A stretch of 15,003 nt of DNA. It comes from Planctomycetales bacterium. GTDB taxonomy: Bacteria; 4484-113; JAFGCY01. Where the stretch lies: positions 1-15,003 of the forward strand of contig JAHEFU010000050.1 in assembly GCA_024645305.1 (NCBI GenBank). Reading direction: 5' to 3'. Shown here piece after piece: positions 1 to 6,806 of the stretch (position 1 is the first letter of the stretch; every line of letters begins with the position of its first letter). The notes below the pieces were generated by a model. That model was not told where the DNA came from. It saw only the letters and a list, made by a program, of their open reading frames with translations, and searched no databases. The translations under genes and the position numbers were made by a program.

Positions 1-29
1 CCAATGGGGCTCCCGGAGGATGCGCAGGC

Positions 30-2252
30 ATGCTGACGAGCCAGGACAGTCCATCCAGCTTAGTGGAGGAACAGAAGCAGGTCATCAGGGTGGCGCTCGT
101 CGGCAATCCCAATACAGGCAAGACAACACTCTTCAACGCCCTGACGGGTCTGAAGCAGAAAGTGGCAAACTACCCGGGCGTTACCGTGGAGCGCAAGGCA
201 GGCCAGTTCAGCTTCGAGGGTCACCGTATTGAGGTGATCGACCTGCCCGGAGCCTACAGCCTGCGTCCGACGAATGATGTCGAGCGGATAGCGCGGGATG
301 TCCTGCTGGGACTGATGGCGACGGAAAAACCCGTGGATGTGGTGGTGGTCTGCCTGGATGCCAGCAACCTGGAACGCAACCTGTACTTCGCCACGCAGGT
401 TATGGACCTCGGGCTGCCCTCAGTGATTGCCCTGACAATGAATGATGAGGCTGCCAGCATGGGGAATCCCGTGGAACGCAGCATTCTCGAACAGCACCTC
501 GAACGTCCGGTCATCGAAACGGTGGCCCCGACATACAAGGGAGTGACAGAACTCAAGCGCGCCATAGTCCAGGCGGTCGGCAAGGCCGGCGAGGACCTGC
601 CCTGGAGCATCGGGGAAAAGGTGCTCGTTGCCATTGAGCATCTCGCCGCTGAAATCGGCAGACACAAGCCGATGGAACGGCGTATCCTGCGCCAGATCGC
701 GGTGGAACTGCTGCTGGACCGGCGGGGCACCAACCGGATGATCGACCTGCCCGGTATCCGGGAGACTGTGGGAAAACTCAGGGCTGAACTGGAATGGGCC
801 GGTGTCAAATGGGTCGAATCCGAGAGCCTGGGGCGCTATGCCTGGATCCGCAGCGTGGTGAACACCACCCGTGAGGTATCAAGGCAGAAGTTCAGTACCA
901 GCCGCAGTGACAAGGTGGACCGCGTACTGACGCACCCCGTATTCGGGCTGGCGATTTTCATCGGCATCATGGCTGTGGTGTTCCAGAGCATCTATACCTG
1001 GGCCGGGCCATTCATGGATGCCATTGACGCACTTACCCTGGCTACCGCCGGGACAGTCGCAGGCAACATGGCAGCCGGACCCCTGCGGGACCTGCTCACG
1101 GACGGCATCATCAGCGGGGTGGGGGCAGTGCTCATCTTCCTGCCCCAGATAGTCCTGCTGTTCCTGTTCATCGTGCTGATGGAGGACAGCGGCTACCTGG
1201 CCCGTGCGGCCTTCGTGATGAACCGCCACATGCGGCGCTTCGGACTGACAGGTCACGCCTTCATCCCGATGCTCAGTGGCTTTGCCTGCGCCATTCCAGC
1301 CATCATGTCAACACGCAACATCAGTGATCCGCGCACCCGGCTGGCAACAATCATGGCCGTGCCACTTACCAGCTGCAGCGCCCGCCTGCCGGTCTATGCC
1401 CTGATGATCGGTGCCCTGATCCCAGCCACTCCGCTGTTTGCCGGCTTCACCACCCAGGGATTCGTCCTGCTCAGTGCCTATTTGTTCAGCATCCTTGCCG
1501 CCCTGGTCGTGGCTAAGACCTTCCGCATGACAGTACTGAAGGGCCGCCAGCAGGCATTCATCATTGAATTGCCGCCATACCGCCTGCCCAACTGGAAAAC
1601 CGTGCTGAACTCTGTGTGGGAACGCGGGCGGATGTTCGTGACCCAGGCCGGGACAATCATCCTTGCAATCAACATCATTCTCTGGTTCATCGCCTACTTC
1701 CCGCATGACACATCGATGGCGAGCCGTTACGATGAGTTGCGCAGTACTGCCGAAGCCAGCCTCAGCGGCGATGCCCTGCAGGCGCGGCTGGTGGATCTCG
1801 GTAGCCAGGAATCGGGGGAGATGCTGCGCAGCAGCATTGCCGGAAGGCTGGGACAGACCATGGAGCCTGTCATCGAGCCACTGGGATTCGACTGGAAGAT
1901 TGGAATTGGCCTGCTGGCCAGCTTTGCCGCGCGCGAGGTGTTCGTCAGCACGATGGCCATTGTCTACAACGTTGGCGATGCTGATGAAACCAGTGTCAGC
2001 CTGATGGATGCCATCCGCAACGAGAAGCATGCACAGACGGGCGAGAGTGTATACAGCCCGCTCGTGGCCCTGAACATCATCATCTTCTTCATCCTGGCCT
2101 GCCAGTGCATGGGCACTGTGGCTGTTGTCAAGCGCGAGACCAACAGCTGGAAGTGGCCCCTGGTAATGGTCGGTTACATGACGGCGCTGGCCTACATCAC
2201 CTGCCTGGTCTTCTACCAGGTGGGCAGCAAATTGTTCCCGGGGCTGGCATGA
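30..2252 (+). CDS. feoB: Ferrous iron transport protein B (FeoB)
   Basis: FeoB takes up Fe(II) across the cytoplasmic membrane, using an N-terminal G-protein domain to control a polytopic core. In the 740 residues, G1 is GNPNTGKT at 25-32, the G2 Thr is T52 in NYPGVTVE, and G3 is DLPG at 71-74. G4 is at 136-139 and reads TMND, where most FeoBs have Asn first. A helical GDI-like segment follows to about residue 290, then the membrane core. The core carries the family signatures GFACAIPAIMSTR (Cys420), SCSARLPVY (Cys449) and FAAREVFVSTMAIVY. Length is normal for the family. The ATG at 30 has GGAGGA at 15-20 with a 9-nt spacer. A feoA gene is not visible and may lie upstream of the window. The stop codon overlaps the start of the next gene, so the two are probably translationally coupled. 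Family assignment is certain; the effect of the G4 change is inference. Confidence 0.97.
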   Translation: MLTSQDSPSSLVEEQKQVIRVALVGNPNTGKTTLFNALTGLKQKVANYPGVTVERKAGQFSFEGHRIEVIDLPGAYSLRPTNDVERIARDVLLGLMATEKPVDVVVVCLDASNLERNLYFATQVMDLGLPSVIALTMNDEAASMGNPVERSILEQHLERPVIETVAPTYKGVTELKRAIVQAVGKAGEDLPWSIGEKVLVAIEHLAAEIGRHKPMERRILRQIAVELLLDRRGTNRMIDLPGIRETVGKLRAELEWAGVKWVESESLGRYAWIRSVVNTTREVSRQKFSTSRSDKVDRVLTHPVFGLAIFIGIMAVVFQSIYTWAGPFMDAIDALTLATAGTVAGNMAAGPLRDLLTDGIISGVGAVLIFLPQIVLLFLFIVLMEDSGYLARAAFVMNRHMRRFGLTGHAFIPMLSGFACAIPAIMSTRNISDPRTRLATIMAVPLTSCSARLPVYALMIGALIPATPLFAGFTTQGFVLLSAYLFSILAALVVAKTFRMTVLKGRQQAFIIELPPYRLPNWKTVLNSVWERGRMFVTQAGTIILAINIILWFIAYFPHDTSMASRYDELRSTAEASLSGDALQARLVDLGSQESGEMLRSSIAGRLGQTMEPVIEPLGFDWKIGIGLLASFAAREVFVSTMAIVYNVGDADETSVSLMDAIRNEKHAQTGESVYSPLVALNIIIFFILACQCMGTVAVVKRETNSWKWPLVMVGYMTALAYITCLVFYQVGSKLFPGLA

Positions 2253-2434
2253 CCGACATCGTAATCCAATGGATCATCACGGCTGCCATAGTGGCATTGG
2301 CTGCTTACTTCCTGCTGAGGCACCTGCTGCAGCTCGGACGTCCGGACAGCGGATCGGCCTGCGGCAGTGGCTGCAGTGCTTGTTCGCAGCAGGAACTGCT
2401 GGAGAAGCGGCTGGCCAGCCTCGATGAGGGCTGA
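2249..2434 (+). CDS. FeoB-associated Cys-rich membrane protein
   Basis: A 61-residue protein whose ATG overlaps the feoB stop (ATGA at 2249-2252). One N-terminal transmembrane helix spans about residues 5-27 (IVIQWIITAAIVALAAYFLL). A short cytoplasmic-type tail follows with Cys38, Cys42 and Cys45 in a C-x3-C-x2-C, Gly/Ser-rich setting. This layout, one helix then a small Cys cluster directly after feoB, is that of the FeoB-associated Cys-rich membrane protein family. Its role is not settled; a part in handling Fe(II) at the FeoB exit, similar to FeoC, is inferred. There is no good SD just upstream, which fits coupling to feoB translation. The same frame stays open upstream inside feoB, so a naive call would start at 2105; the overlap start is much more credible. 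Confidence 0.85.
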   Translation: MTDIVIQWIITAAIVALAAYFLLRHLLQLGRPDSGSACGSGCSACSQQELLEKRLASLDEG

Positions 2435-2461
2435 ACAGGCCGCTTCCCGTCCGGGCTCGAT

Positions 2462-2899
2462 CTACTTGCTGGCCAGTACCGACATGATACGGCGCACACG
2501 GGCCTTGATGTCCTCGCTCATCGGACGCAGTTCCTCGTTGCCAGTGAACTCTACCAGCAGGGCGGGATTCTTCATGGCGACCTCCACCTTTCCGTTGTCA
2601 AGTTCACGGATCACGACGTTGCAGGGCAGTTCCACTCCGATCCAGGGCTCACTCTGGTATGCTTCCCAGCCGAAGGGCGGATTGCAGGCCCCGAGGATCA
2701 GGCAGTTCGGGATGTCCTTGTCCAGCTTGAGTTTCATCGTGCCAGAGAAGTCAATCTCGGTAAGCACGCCGAAACCTTCCTCAGGCAGGGCGGTACGGAC
2801 ATTCTCGACAGTGCTGGCGAAGTCCGTGTTGACGACGGTATGGAAGTAGAACCCGTTCTCCGTGAACTGGTTCTGCATCATTGCTGCATTCTCACTCAT
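2462..2899 (-). CDS. DUF302 family protein, copy without signal peptide
   Basis: A 145-residue DUF302-family protein of unknown biochemical function. The diagnostic core reads CLILGACNPP (residues 66-75) followed by IGVELPCNVVIRE (about 87-99), giving Cys66, Cys72 and Cys93. I start it at the ATG at 2899, which has GGAG on the minus strand 8 nt upstream. The same frame stays open to 3145, but that extension has no family similarity and no typical leader. It is a close paralogue of the gene just upstream at 3120-3626: by hand alignment about three quarters of the core residues are identical. The encoded protein has no export signal, so it is probably cytoplasmic. A 220-nt spacer separates the two copies, with no clear terminator or promoter, so they may share a transcript. 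The gene ends 27 nt from the convergent feo operon. Confidence 0.88.
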   Translation of the reverse strand: MSENAAMMQNQFTENGFYFHTVVNTDFASTVENVRTALPEEGFGVLTEIDFSGTMKLKLDKDIPNCLILGACNPPFGWEAYQSEPWIGVELPCNVVIRELDNGKVEVAMKNPALLVEFTGNEELRPMSEDIKARVRRIMSVLASK

Positions 2900-3119
2900 G
2901 ACTATTACTCCGTAAAGCTGTTTTGTCGGTCTATCACCAATAGGCTGATCGACGAGCAGAAGATACAGCAGCAAGCCGCGCAACGCAATGCCAAAAGGCC
3001 TGTCTTGGTACGGTATGTCCCACGAATGGCACGCGGGAATATGCCGGACAGCAGGGAAGAGCTGCCCCTCCATCCCTGGAATGAACAGCCTGCATGTGAT
3101 TGCGGACTGGATCTGATTG

Positions 3120-3626
3120 CTATTTGGCGACAGCTTCCAGTACACGGATCACGCGAGCCGTCAGCTCGACTCCCAGTTCAGTCAGTTCCGCATTGCCAGT
3201 TGCTTCAACCAGCATTCCGGGGTTCTTGATGGCAACCTCCACGCTGCCGTCAGCCTGCTGGCGAATAACCACATTGCAGGGCATTTCCACGCCAATCCAT
3301 GGTTCGCTCTGGAAGACTTCCCAGGCAAAAGGCGGATTGCAGGCTCCGAGTATCAGGCAGGGTGGGGTGTCCTTGTCCAGTTTGGTCTTCATCGTGGCGG
3401 AGAAGTCGATTTCAGTCAGGATGCCGAAACCCTCATCCGTAAGGGCTGCGCGCACGTTCTCAACGGTTGTTGCGAAATCCGTGTTAACCGCCGTGTGCAT
3501 ATAGTAGCCATTGGTCGTGATTTCATTGTGCATGGATGCAGCATCACTCATATCCGATTCCTCCTGGGCTGTGGCACCAAACGGTACCAGTAAGACTATA
3601 GCCAAAAATGTTCCGAGCATCTTCAT
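3120..3626 (-). CDS. DUF302 family protein with signal peptide and internal start
   Basis: A 168-residue DUF302 protein. The N-terminus is a standard Sec signal: MK, then a hydrophobic run LGTFLAIVLLVPFGA, and a likely cut after ATA at about residues 20/21. The mature part contains CLILGACNPP and IGVEMPCNVVIR, with the same three Cys as the neighbouring paralogue. The ATG at 3626 has AAGGA about 8 nt upstream. An in-frame second ATG at 3551 (Met26) has a perfect AGGAGG 8 nt upstream. Starting there gives a 143-residue protein that aligns end to end with the unexported paralogue. So the gene may yield an exported and a cytoplasmic form, or only one; the sequence alone does not decide. DUF302 function is unknown. 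A role linked to the adjacent iron genes is only a guess from position. Confidence 0.9.
   Translation of the reverse strand: MKMLGTFLAIVLLVPFGATAQEESDMSDAASMHNEITTNGYYMHTAVNTDFATTVENVRAALTDEGFGILTEIDFSATMKTKLDKDTPPCLILGACNPPFAWEVFQSEPWIGVEMPCNVVIRQQADGSVEVAIKNPGMLVEATGNAELTELGVELTARVIRVLEAVAK
3560..3565 (-). promoter_or_regulatory. Internal Shine-Dalgarno inside the DUF302 gene
   Basis: The minus strand reads AGGAGG followed by 8 nt and then ATG at 3551, in frame within the DUF302 coding sequence. It is a better ribosome site than the one before the full-length start at 3626. The hexamer lies in the codons for Gln-Glu-Glu just after the predicted signal-peptide cut, so chance conservation of QEE is an alternative explanation. 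Confidence 0.5.
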
Positions 3627-3657
3627 TTCCTGTCCTTACCTCGCCGGTTTATTCTTG

Positions 3658-3686
3658 AAAATACTGACACTGTTACTACCCTGCAA
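3658..3686 (-). promoter_or_regulatory. Candidate promoter for the DUF302 pair
   Basis: On the minus strand TTGCAG (3686-3681) and TATTTT (3663-3658) are separated by 17 nt, about 30 nt upstream of the DUF302 start at 3626. Each hexamer is only a partial sigma70 match (3 and 4 of 6). The 128-nt gap is divergent, so a promoter facing this way is expected somewhere in it. Confidence 0.3.
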
Positions 3687-3719
3687 CTGGAATAATTTGC
3701 TGTATTGATTCAAAATGTA

Positions 3720-3749
3720 TTTACGTGGCGATTTTCATAGTCATACAAT
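3720..3749 (+). promoter_or_regulatory. Candidate promoter giving a leaderless mRNA
   Basis: TTTACG (3720-3725) and TACAAT (3744-3749) are 18 nt apart. Transcription would begin about 6-8 nt after TACAAT, that is at or next to the ATG at 3755. This fits the lack of any SD before either possible start (GTG 3725, ATG 3755). The same TACAAT hexamer occurs before the second lipoprotein gene. Confidence 0.4.
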
Positions 3750-3754
3750 TAGTC

Positions 3755-6631
3755 ATGACCATTCACCGAATTGCAACCATTGGTTTCGCCTGCTGCCTGC
3801 TGCTGTCCATCTCGGTGGCTGGCTTGTCCTGTACATCCGGGCAGACGGGGGATTCCCTGAGAACCGTGCAGCAGGTCCAGCCAGTGGAGTACTTCAGCCC
3901 GCAGACAGACAATCCTGCTGGGCCTTCTGCTGACAATGCAGGAATTGATCCCGAACTCTGGAGTGCACTGCTTAGCGCGCTGCAGGAAAGCATCAGGACC
4001 AGTAACAGGCAGGTCAGATCCGCCCCCGATGGAATCAACAACATGGTGGCTGACCTCACAATCACATCCACCACCGCGGATAGTGCAGACCTGAACTGGC
4101 ATTATCGCAGCATCGGTGATTACGACCAGAACAGCCAGGTGAACATCTCTGACCTGACGGTCATCGGCCTGCATATCGGAAAGTCACAGCAATCTGAAGA
4201 CTGGCACAGGGCCCGGCTGGCCGATGGTGATGGAAATGGTCTGATCACAATCGCGGACGTGACCCCCATTGGCGCAAATTTCGGAAATGCCGTCAGTCAT
4301 TACAGCGTGCGCCGGGCACACAGCAATAACCCAGCGGAATTCTCGGAAGTCGGCAGCATTAACCAGCAGCAGGGAACCGCGCTGCCGGGATCCCTGGCTC
4401 TTAGCTATAACCTAACCATCAATGGTCTGGAGGATGGCGACACGCTGCACGTGGTGCCCGTTGACGTCGCTGACGGCAGTAGCGGGTCTGTGTCAAATGA
4501 TGTGATCTTCACCTCTGCCCTGCGCCCGCTTGACCTCACAGCCAGCCAGGGCACATTGCCCGGAGAAGTAATGTTGCTGTGGAGTGCTGTTGAGGGAGCT
4601 ACAGGCTATGTAATCCAGCGGCGCCAGCTCAGCATGACGATCTATGACGAGATTGGAACAAGCGACGCAGGCACGCTGACCTTCAGCGATACGGATGTGG
4701 AAGCGGGGCAGCACCGCTTCTACCGCGTCGCTGCCTTGATTGATGGGGGTACATCGGCGTGGAGTGACAGTGCAGAAGGCTGGAGTATGGAGCTTCCAGC
4801 CGTGCCGGCGGGGCTGACGGCCAGCCAGGGTACCGTTGAGCAGGCCATCCAGCTGGACTGGGCCGCTGTTGCCAACGTTGATGGCTACCGCCTGTACCGG
4901 GATGAATCCGCAACACACTTCTCCGAAACCAGTGACATCTCTTTGCTGGATACCGCTGTCAGCCTGCCAGGCCTGCATGTCTACGAAGTCACCGCGGTCA
5001 ATGCCGCCGGTGAAAGTCCCCGCAGTTCCCAGGCAACGGGCAGTGCAGGAATCATTCCGGCAGCACCCCAGGCCTTCTCGGCCAGTAACGGCACCATTGC
5101 AGACCACGTCAGCCTGGAGTGGCAGGCAGTTGAGTATGCAGAGGGTTACAACATTTACCGTGACAGTGAAACGAGTCTATTGGCAACCGTGGGAGAGCTG
5201 GAGACTTACGCAGACGCCAGCCTGACGGACTATGCTGAACATCAGTACTGGATTGCAGCCTACACTGCCCTGGGTGCAGGCCCACTCAGCGGTCCGCAGT
5301 TAGGCAGCCTGAAGCTGGTCGAACCAGGCGCACCCCAGAATCTGACCGCCAGCCGCGGAACATACCGGGACAGCATCCAGCTGGACTGGGAAGCAGTTGC
5401 CAGTGCATCTCAGTACCGGATTTACCGGGATGGCAGCGGGACACCACTGGCCACGGTCGGTCAGGTTGACAGCTACGCCGACGACAGCATTCCCGACCTG
5501 GACGAACACAGCTACACAGTGCAGGCCGTCAATGCGGCTGGACAGAGTCCCCTGAGCAACTCCGCTGCGGGCTATCCGGACAGTCGCAGCAACTGGTGGC
5601 GCTTCGGGATGAACAACCTGCACATTTCCCGGGCCTCAGCAACGGGACCTGCCACCAACAGTCTCGCCTGGTCATATCCAACAGGCAGTTGGATCCGCTG
5701 CAATCCAGTGATGGCGGCTGACGGCACCGTGTACTTTGGTAATTACAATGGTCAGTTGGTGGCCCTTAATCCAGATGGCACTGAGAAAAGGACATATACA
5801 GCCGGGGCTGACATTTTCACAGCTCCCGCAATTGCCCCTGATGGAACTGTTTACGTAGGCAGCCACGATTTCAAACTGCATGCTGTCAACCCTGATGGCA
5901 GCAGTAAATGGACCTATACGACCGGCGGAATCATCAGGAGTTCCCCGGCTATTGATTCACAGGGCAGGGTGATCTTCGGCAGCCAGGACTTCAAGCTGTA
6001 CTGCGTTGATGCAGCAGGCAATCTCGCCTGGAGCTTCACCTGCGGAGAGGAAGTCCGCAGCAGTCCGGCCATCGCAGGCGACGGCACGATCTACGTCGGT
6101 TCAGGCAAGGACAACATGCTCAATGCGATCCATCCGGACGGGACATTGAAGTGGAAGTACAACACAGGCGGCTGGGTGCGTTCCAGTCCTGCAATCGCTG
6201 CTGATGGCAGTATTTATGTCGGCAGCAGCAATGGGCAGCTGCACGCAGTCAGTCCTGCCGGGGCGATACTCTGGGATTTCACTGCGGGTGACTACATCGA
6301 GAACTGCTCTCCCGCCGTCGGCTTAAATGGACGAGTTTACATCGGCAGTGGCGATGACAAGCTCTACTGCATTGATCCACTGACAGGCACGGAAATCTGG
6401 AGCTATGTCACAGGCGCAGATATTGACAGTTCACCTGCCATTGACGGCAATGGGGTCATTTACGTCGGCAGCGATGATTTCAAGATGCATGCGGTGAATC
6501 CCGATGGGACGCTCAAATGGTCATATACAACCGCGGCCCTGGTTGACAGCGGGCCACTGGTTGCCGAGGATGGCAGGATTTATTTCGGCAGCTCAGATGG
6601 CAGTCTGTACTGTGTCGGTCCCGTTCTGTAG
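3755..6631 (+). CDS. Putative lipoprotein: dockerin-like, four FN3, PQQ-like propeller
   Basis: A large secreted protein, 958 residues from the ATG at 3755; a GTG at 3725 would add 10. I prefer the ATG because MTIHR then a hydrophobic run ending VAGLSC makes a proper leader, and a TACAAT -10 sits 5 nt before it. The site before Cys26 is a weak lipobox (G-L-S-C), so lipidation is inferred. In order (ATG numbering): a low-complexity linker to about 90; two calcium-loop repeats of dockerin type, GDYDQNSQVNISDL at 121-134 and ADGDGNGLITIADV at 156-169; four FN3-like domains at about 258-607, each opening with an A-S-x-G-T motif; an eight-repeat PQQ-like propeller from about 612 to the end, repeats of about 40 residues with PAI..DG.IYVGS and NPDGT.KW.Y. 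Such propellers bind partners or substrates or only scaffold; PQQ binding or enzyme activity is not shown. The N-terminal module recurs in the next gene. Role at the cell surface is inferred. Confidence 0.88.
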   Translation: MTIHRIATIGFACCLLLSISVAGLSCTSGQTGDSLRTVQQVQPVEYFSPQTDNPAGPSADNAGIDPELWSALLSALQESIRTSNRQVRSAPDGINNMVADLTITSTTADSADLNWHYRSIGDYDQNSQVNISDLTVIGLHIGKSQQSEDWHRARLADGDGNGLITIADVTPIGANFGNAVSHYSVRRAHSNNPAEFSEVGSINQQQGTALPGSLALSYNLTINGLEDGDTLHVVPVDVADGSSGSVSNDVIFTSALRPLDLTASQGTLPGEVMLLWSAVEGATGYVIQRRQLSMTIYDEIGTSDAGTLTFSDTDVEAGQHRFYRVAALIDGGTSAWSDSAEGWSMELPAVPAGLTASQGTVEQAIQLDWAAVANVDGYRLYRDESATHFSETSDISLLDTAVSLPGLHVYEVTAVNAAGESPRSSQATGSAGIIPAAPQAFSASNGTIADHVSLEWQAVEYAEGYNIYRDSETSLLATVGELETYADASLTDYAEHQYWIAAYTALGAGPLSGPQLGSLKLVEPGAPQNLTASRGTYRDSIQLDWEAVASASQYRIYRDGSGTPLATVGQVDSYADDSIPDLDEHSYTVQAVNAAGQSPLSNSAAGYPDSRSNWWRFGMNNLHISRASATGPATNSLAWSYPTGSWIRCNPVMAADGTVYFGNYNGQLVALNPDGTEKRTYTAGADIFTAPAIAPDGTVYVGSHDFKLHAVNPDGSSKWTYTTGGIIRSSPAIDSQGRVIFGSQDFKLYCVDAAGNLAWSFTCGEEVRSSPAIAGDGTIYVGSGKDNMLNAIHPDGTLKWKYNTGGWVRSSPAIAADGSIYVGSSNGQLHAVSPAGAILWDFTAGDYIENCSPAVGLNGRVYIGSGDDKLYCIDPLTGTEIWSYVTGADIDSSPAIDGNGVIYVGSDDFKMHAVNPDGTLKWSYTTAALVDSGPLVAEDGRIYFGSSDGSLYCVGPVL
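4526..5575 (+). repeat. Four tandem FN3-like domain repeats (coding)
   Basis: Four units of about 80-90 residues follow one pattern: A-S-x-G-T, then a W-x-AV strand, then Y-x-(I/L)-x-R. Examples are LTASQGT, LTASQGT, FSASNGT and LTASRGT at the unit starts, and YRLYRD, YNIYRD, YRIYRD in three of them. The periodicity is clear in protein; the DNA of the units has diverged, so the duplication is old. Confidence 0.8.
5705..6628 (+). repeat. Eight PQQ-like beta-propeller repeats (coding)
   Basis: Eight units of 40-41 codons (about 120 bp) each contain P(A/V/L), a DG turn, (I/V)(Y/I)(V/F/I)GS and, in the first seven, a WxY/WxF strand. The eighth unit stops after its third strand; the missing strand could be supplied by LAWSYPTGSW just before unit one, closing the ring in the usual propeller way. 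An eight-bladed ring is inferred from the count. Confidence 0.82.
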
Positions 6632-6661
6632 CCCTCAAAGAAATGCTGTGTTGCAGAGATG

Positions 6662-6699
6662 ATTGCCTGGCAATGCTTCGCTCAGGGCGCATACCTGAG
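6662..6699. other. Two dyads between the lipoprotein genes
   Basis: ATTGCCTGGCAAT at 6662-6674 is a perfect 6+1+6 palindrome. CTCAGG at 6681-6686 pairs with CCTGAG at 6694-6699 across a 7-nt loop. No T-run follows, so a standard terminator is not supported. The first dyad looks more like a protein-binding site; the second could be a hairpin at the end of the upstream mRNA. The rest of the 175-nt gap shows only the promoter before the next gene. Confidence 0.35.
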
Positions 6700-6748
6700 T
6701 CCTACCATGCAGGAATTGGCTGAATTAACTCCATAAAAGAGTTGCATC

Positions 6749-6777
6749 TGAACAATGATTCAATCTCGCGTTACAAT
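6749..6777 (+). promoter_or_regulatory. Candidate sigma70 promoter of second lipoprotein gene
   Basis: TGAACA (6749-6754) and TACAAT (6772-6777) are separated by 17 nt. Transcription from near 6784 would give a leader of about 23 nt holding GAGGTGAT (6796-6803), with 7 nt between GAGG and the ATG at 6807. Spacing is ideal; the -35 matches 4 of 6. Confidence 0.45.
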
Positions 6778-6806
6778 CTAACTGAGACAGAAAGCGAGGT
6801 GATCCC

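Noticed and set aside
1..36. Open frame ending in TGA at 34-36, overlapping the feoB start, as a possible feoA end
   Set aside because: Only 11 residues are visible and they do not match the usual FeoA C-terminus; the other frames are open here too.
1308..2030. Minus-strand open frame opposite feoB
   Set aside because: Shadow of feoB with no recognisable motif and no ribosome site.
2435..2461. Bidirectional terminator between the convergent feo and DUF302 genes
   Set aside because: The short gap holds only a 3-4 bp C/G stem and no T-run.
2900..3145. Upstream extension of the first DUF302 gene with a hydrophobic run, as a lost signal peptide
   Set aside because: The run is short and lacks a good start, and the ATG at 2899 has its own SD and aligns with the paralogue.
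3725..3754. GTG at 3725 as the start of the first lipoprotein
   Set aside because: It would put a second hydrophobic stretch before MTIHR, has no SD, and would lie upstream of the best -10.
5705..6628. PQQ-dependent dehydrogenase activity for the propeller
   Set aside because: Only the 40-residue blade repeat is present; no PQQ-binding Cys pair or heme motif is seen, so scaffold or binding use is more likely.
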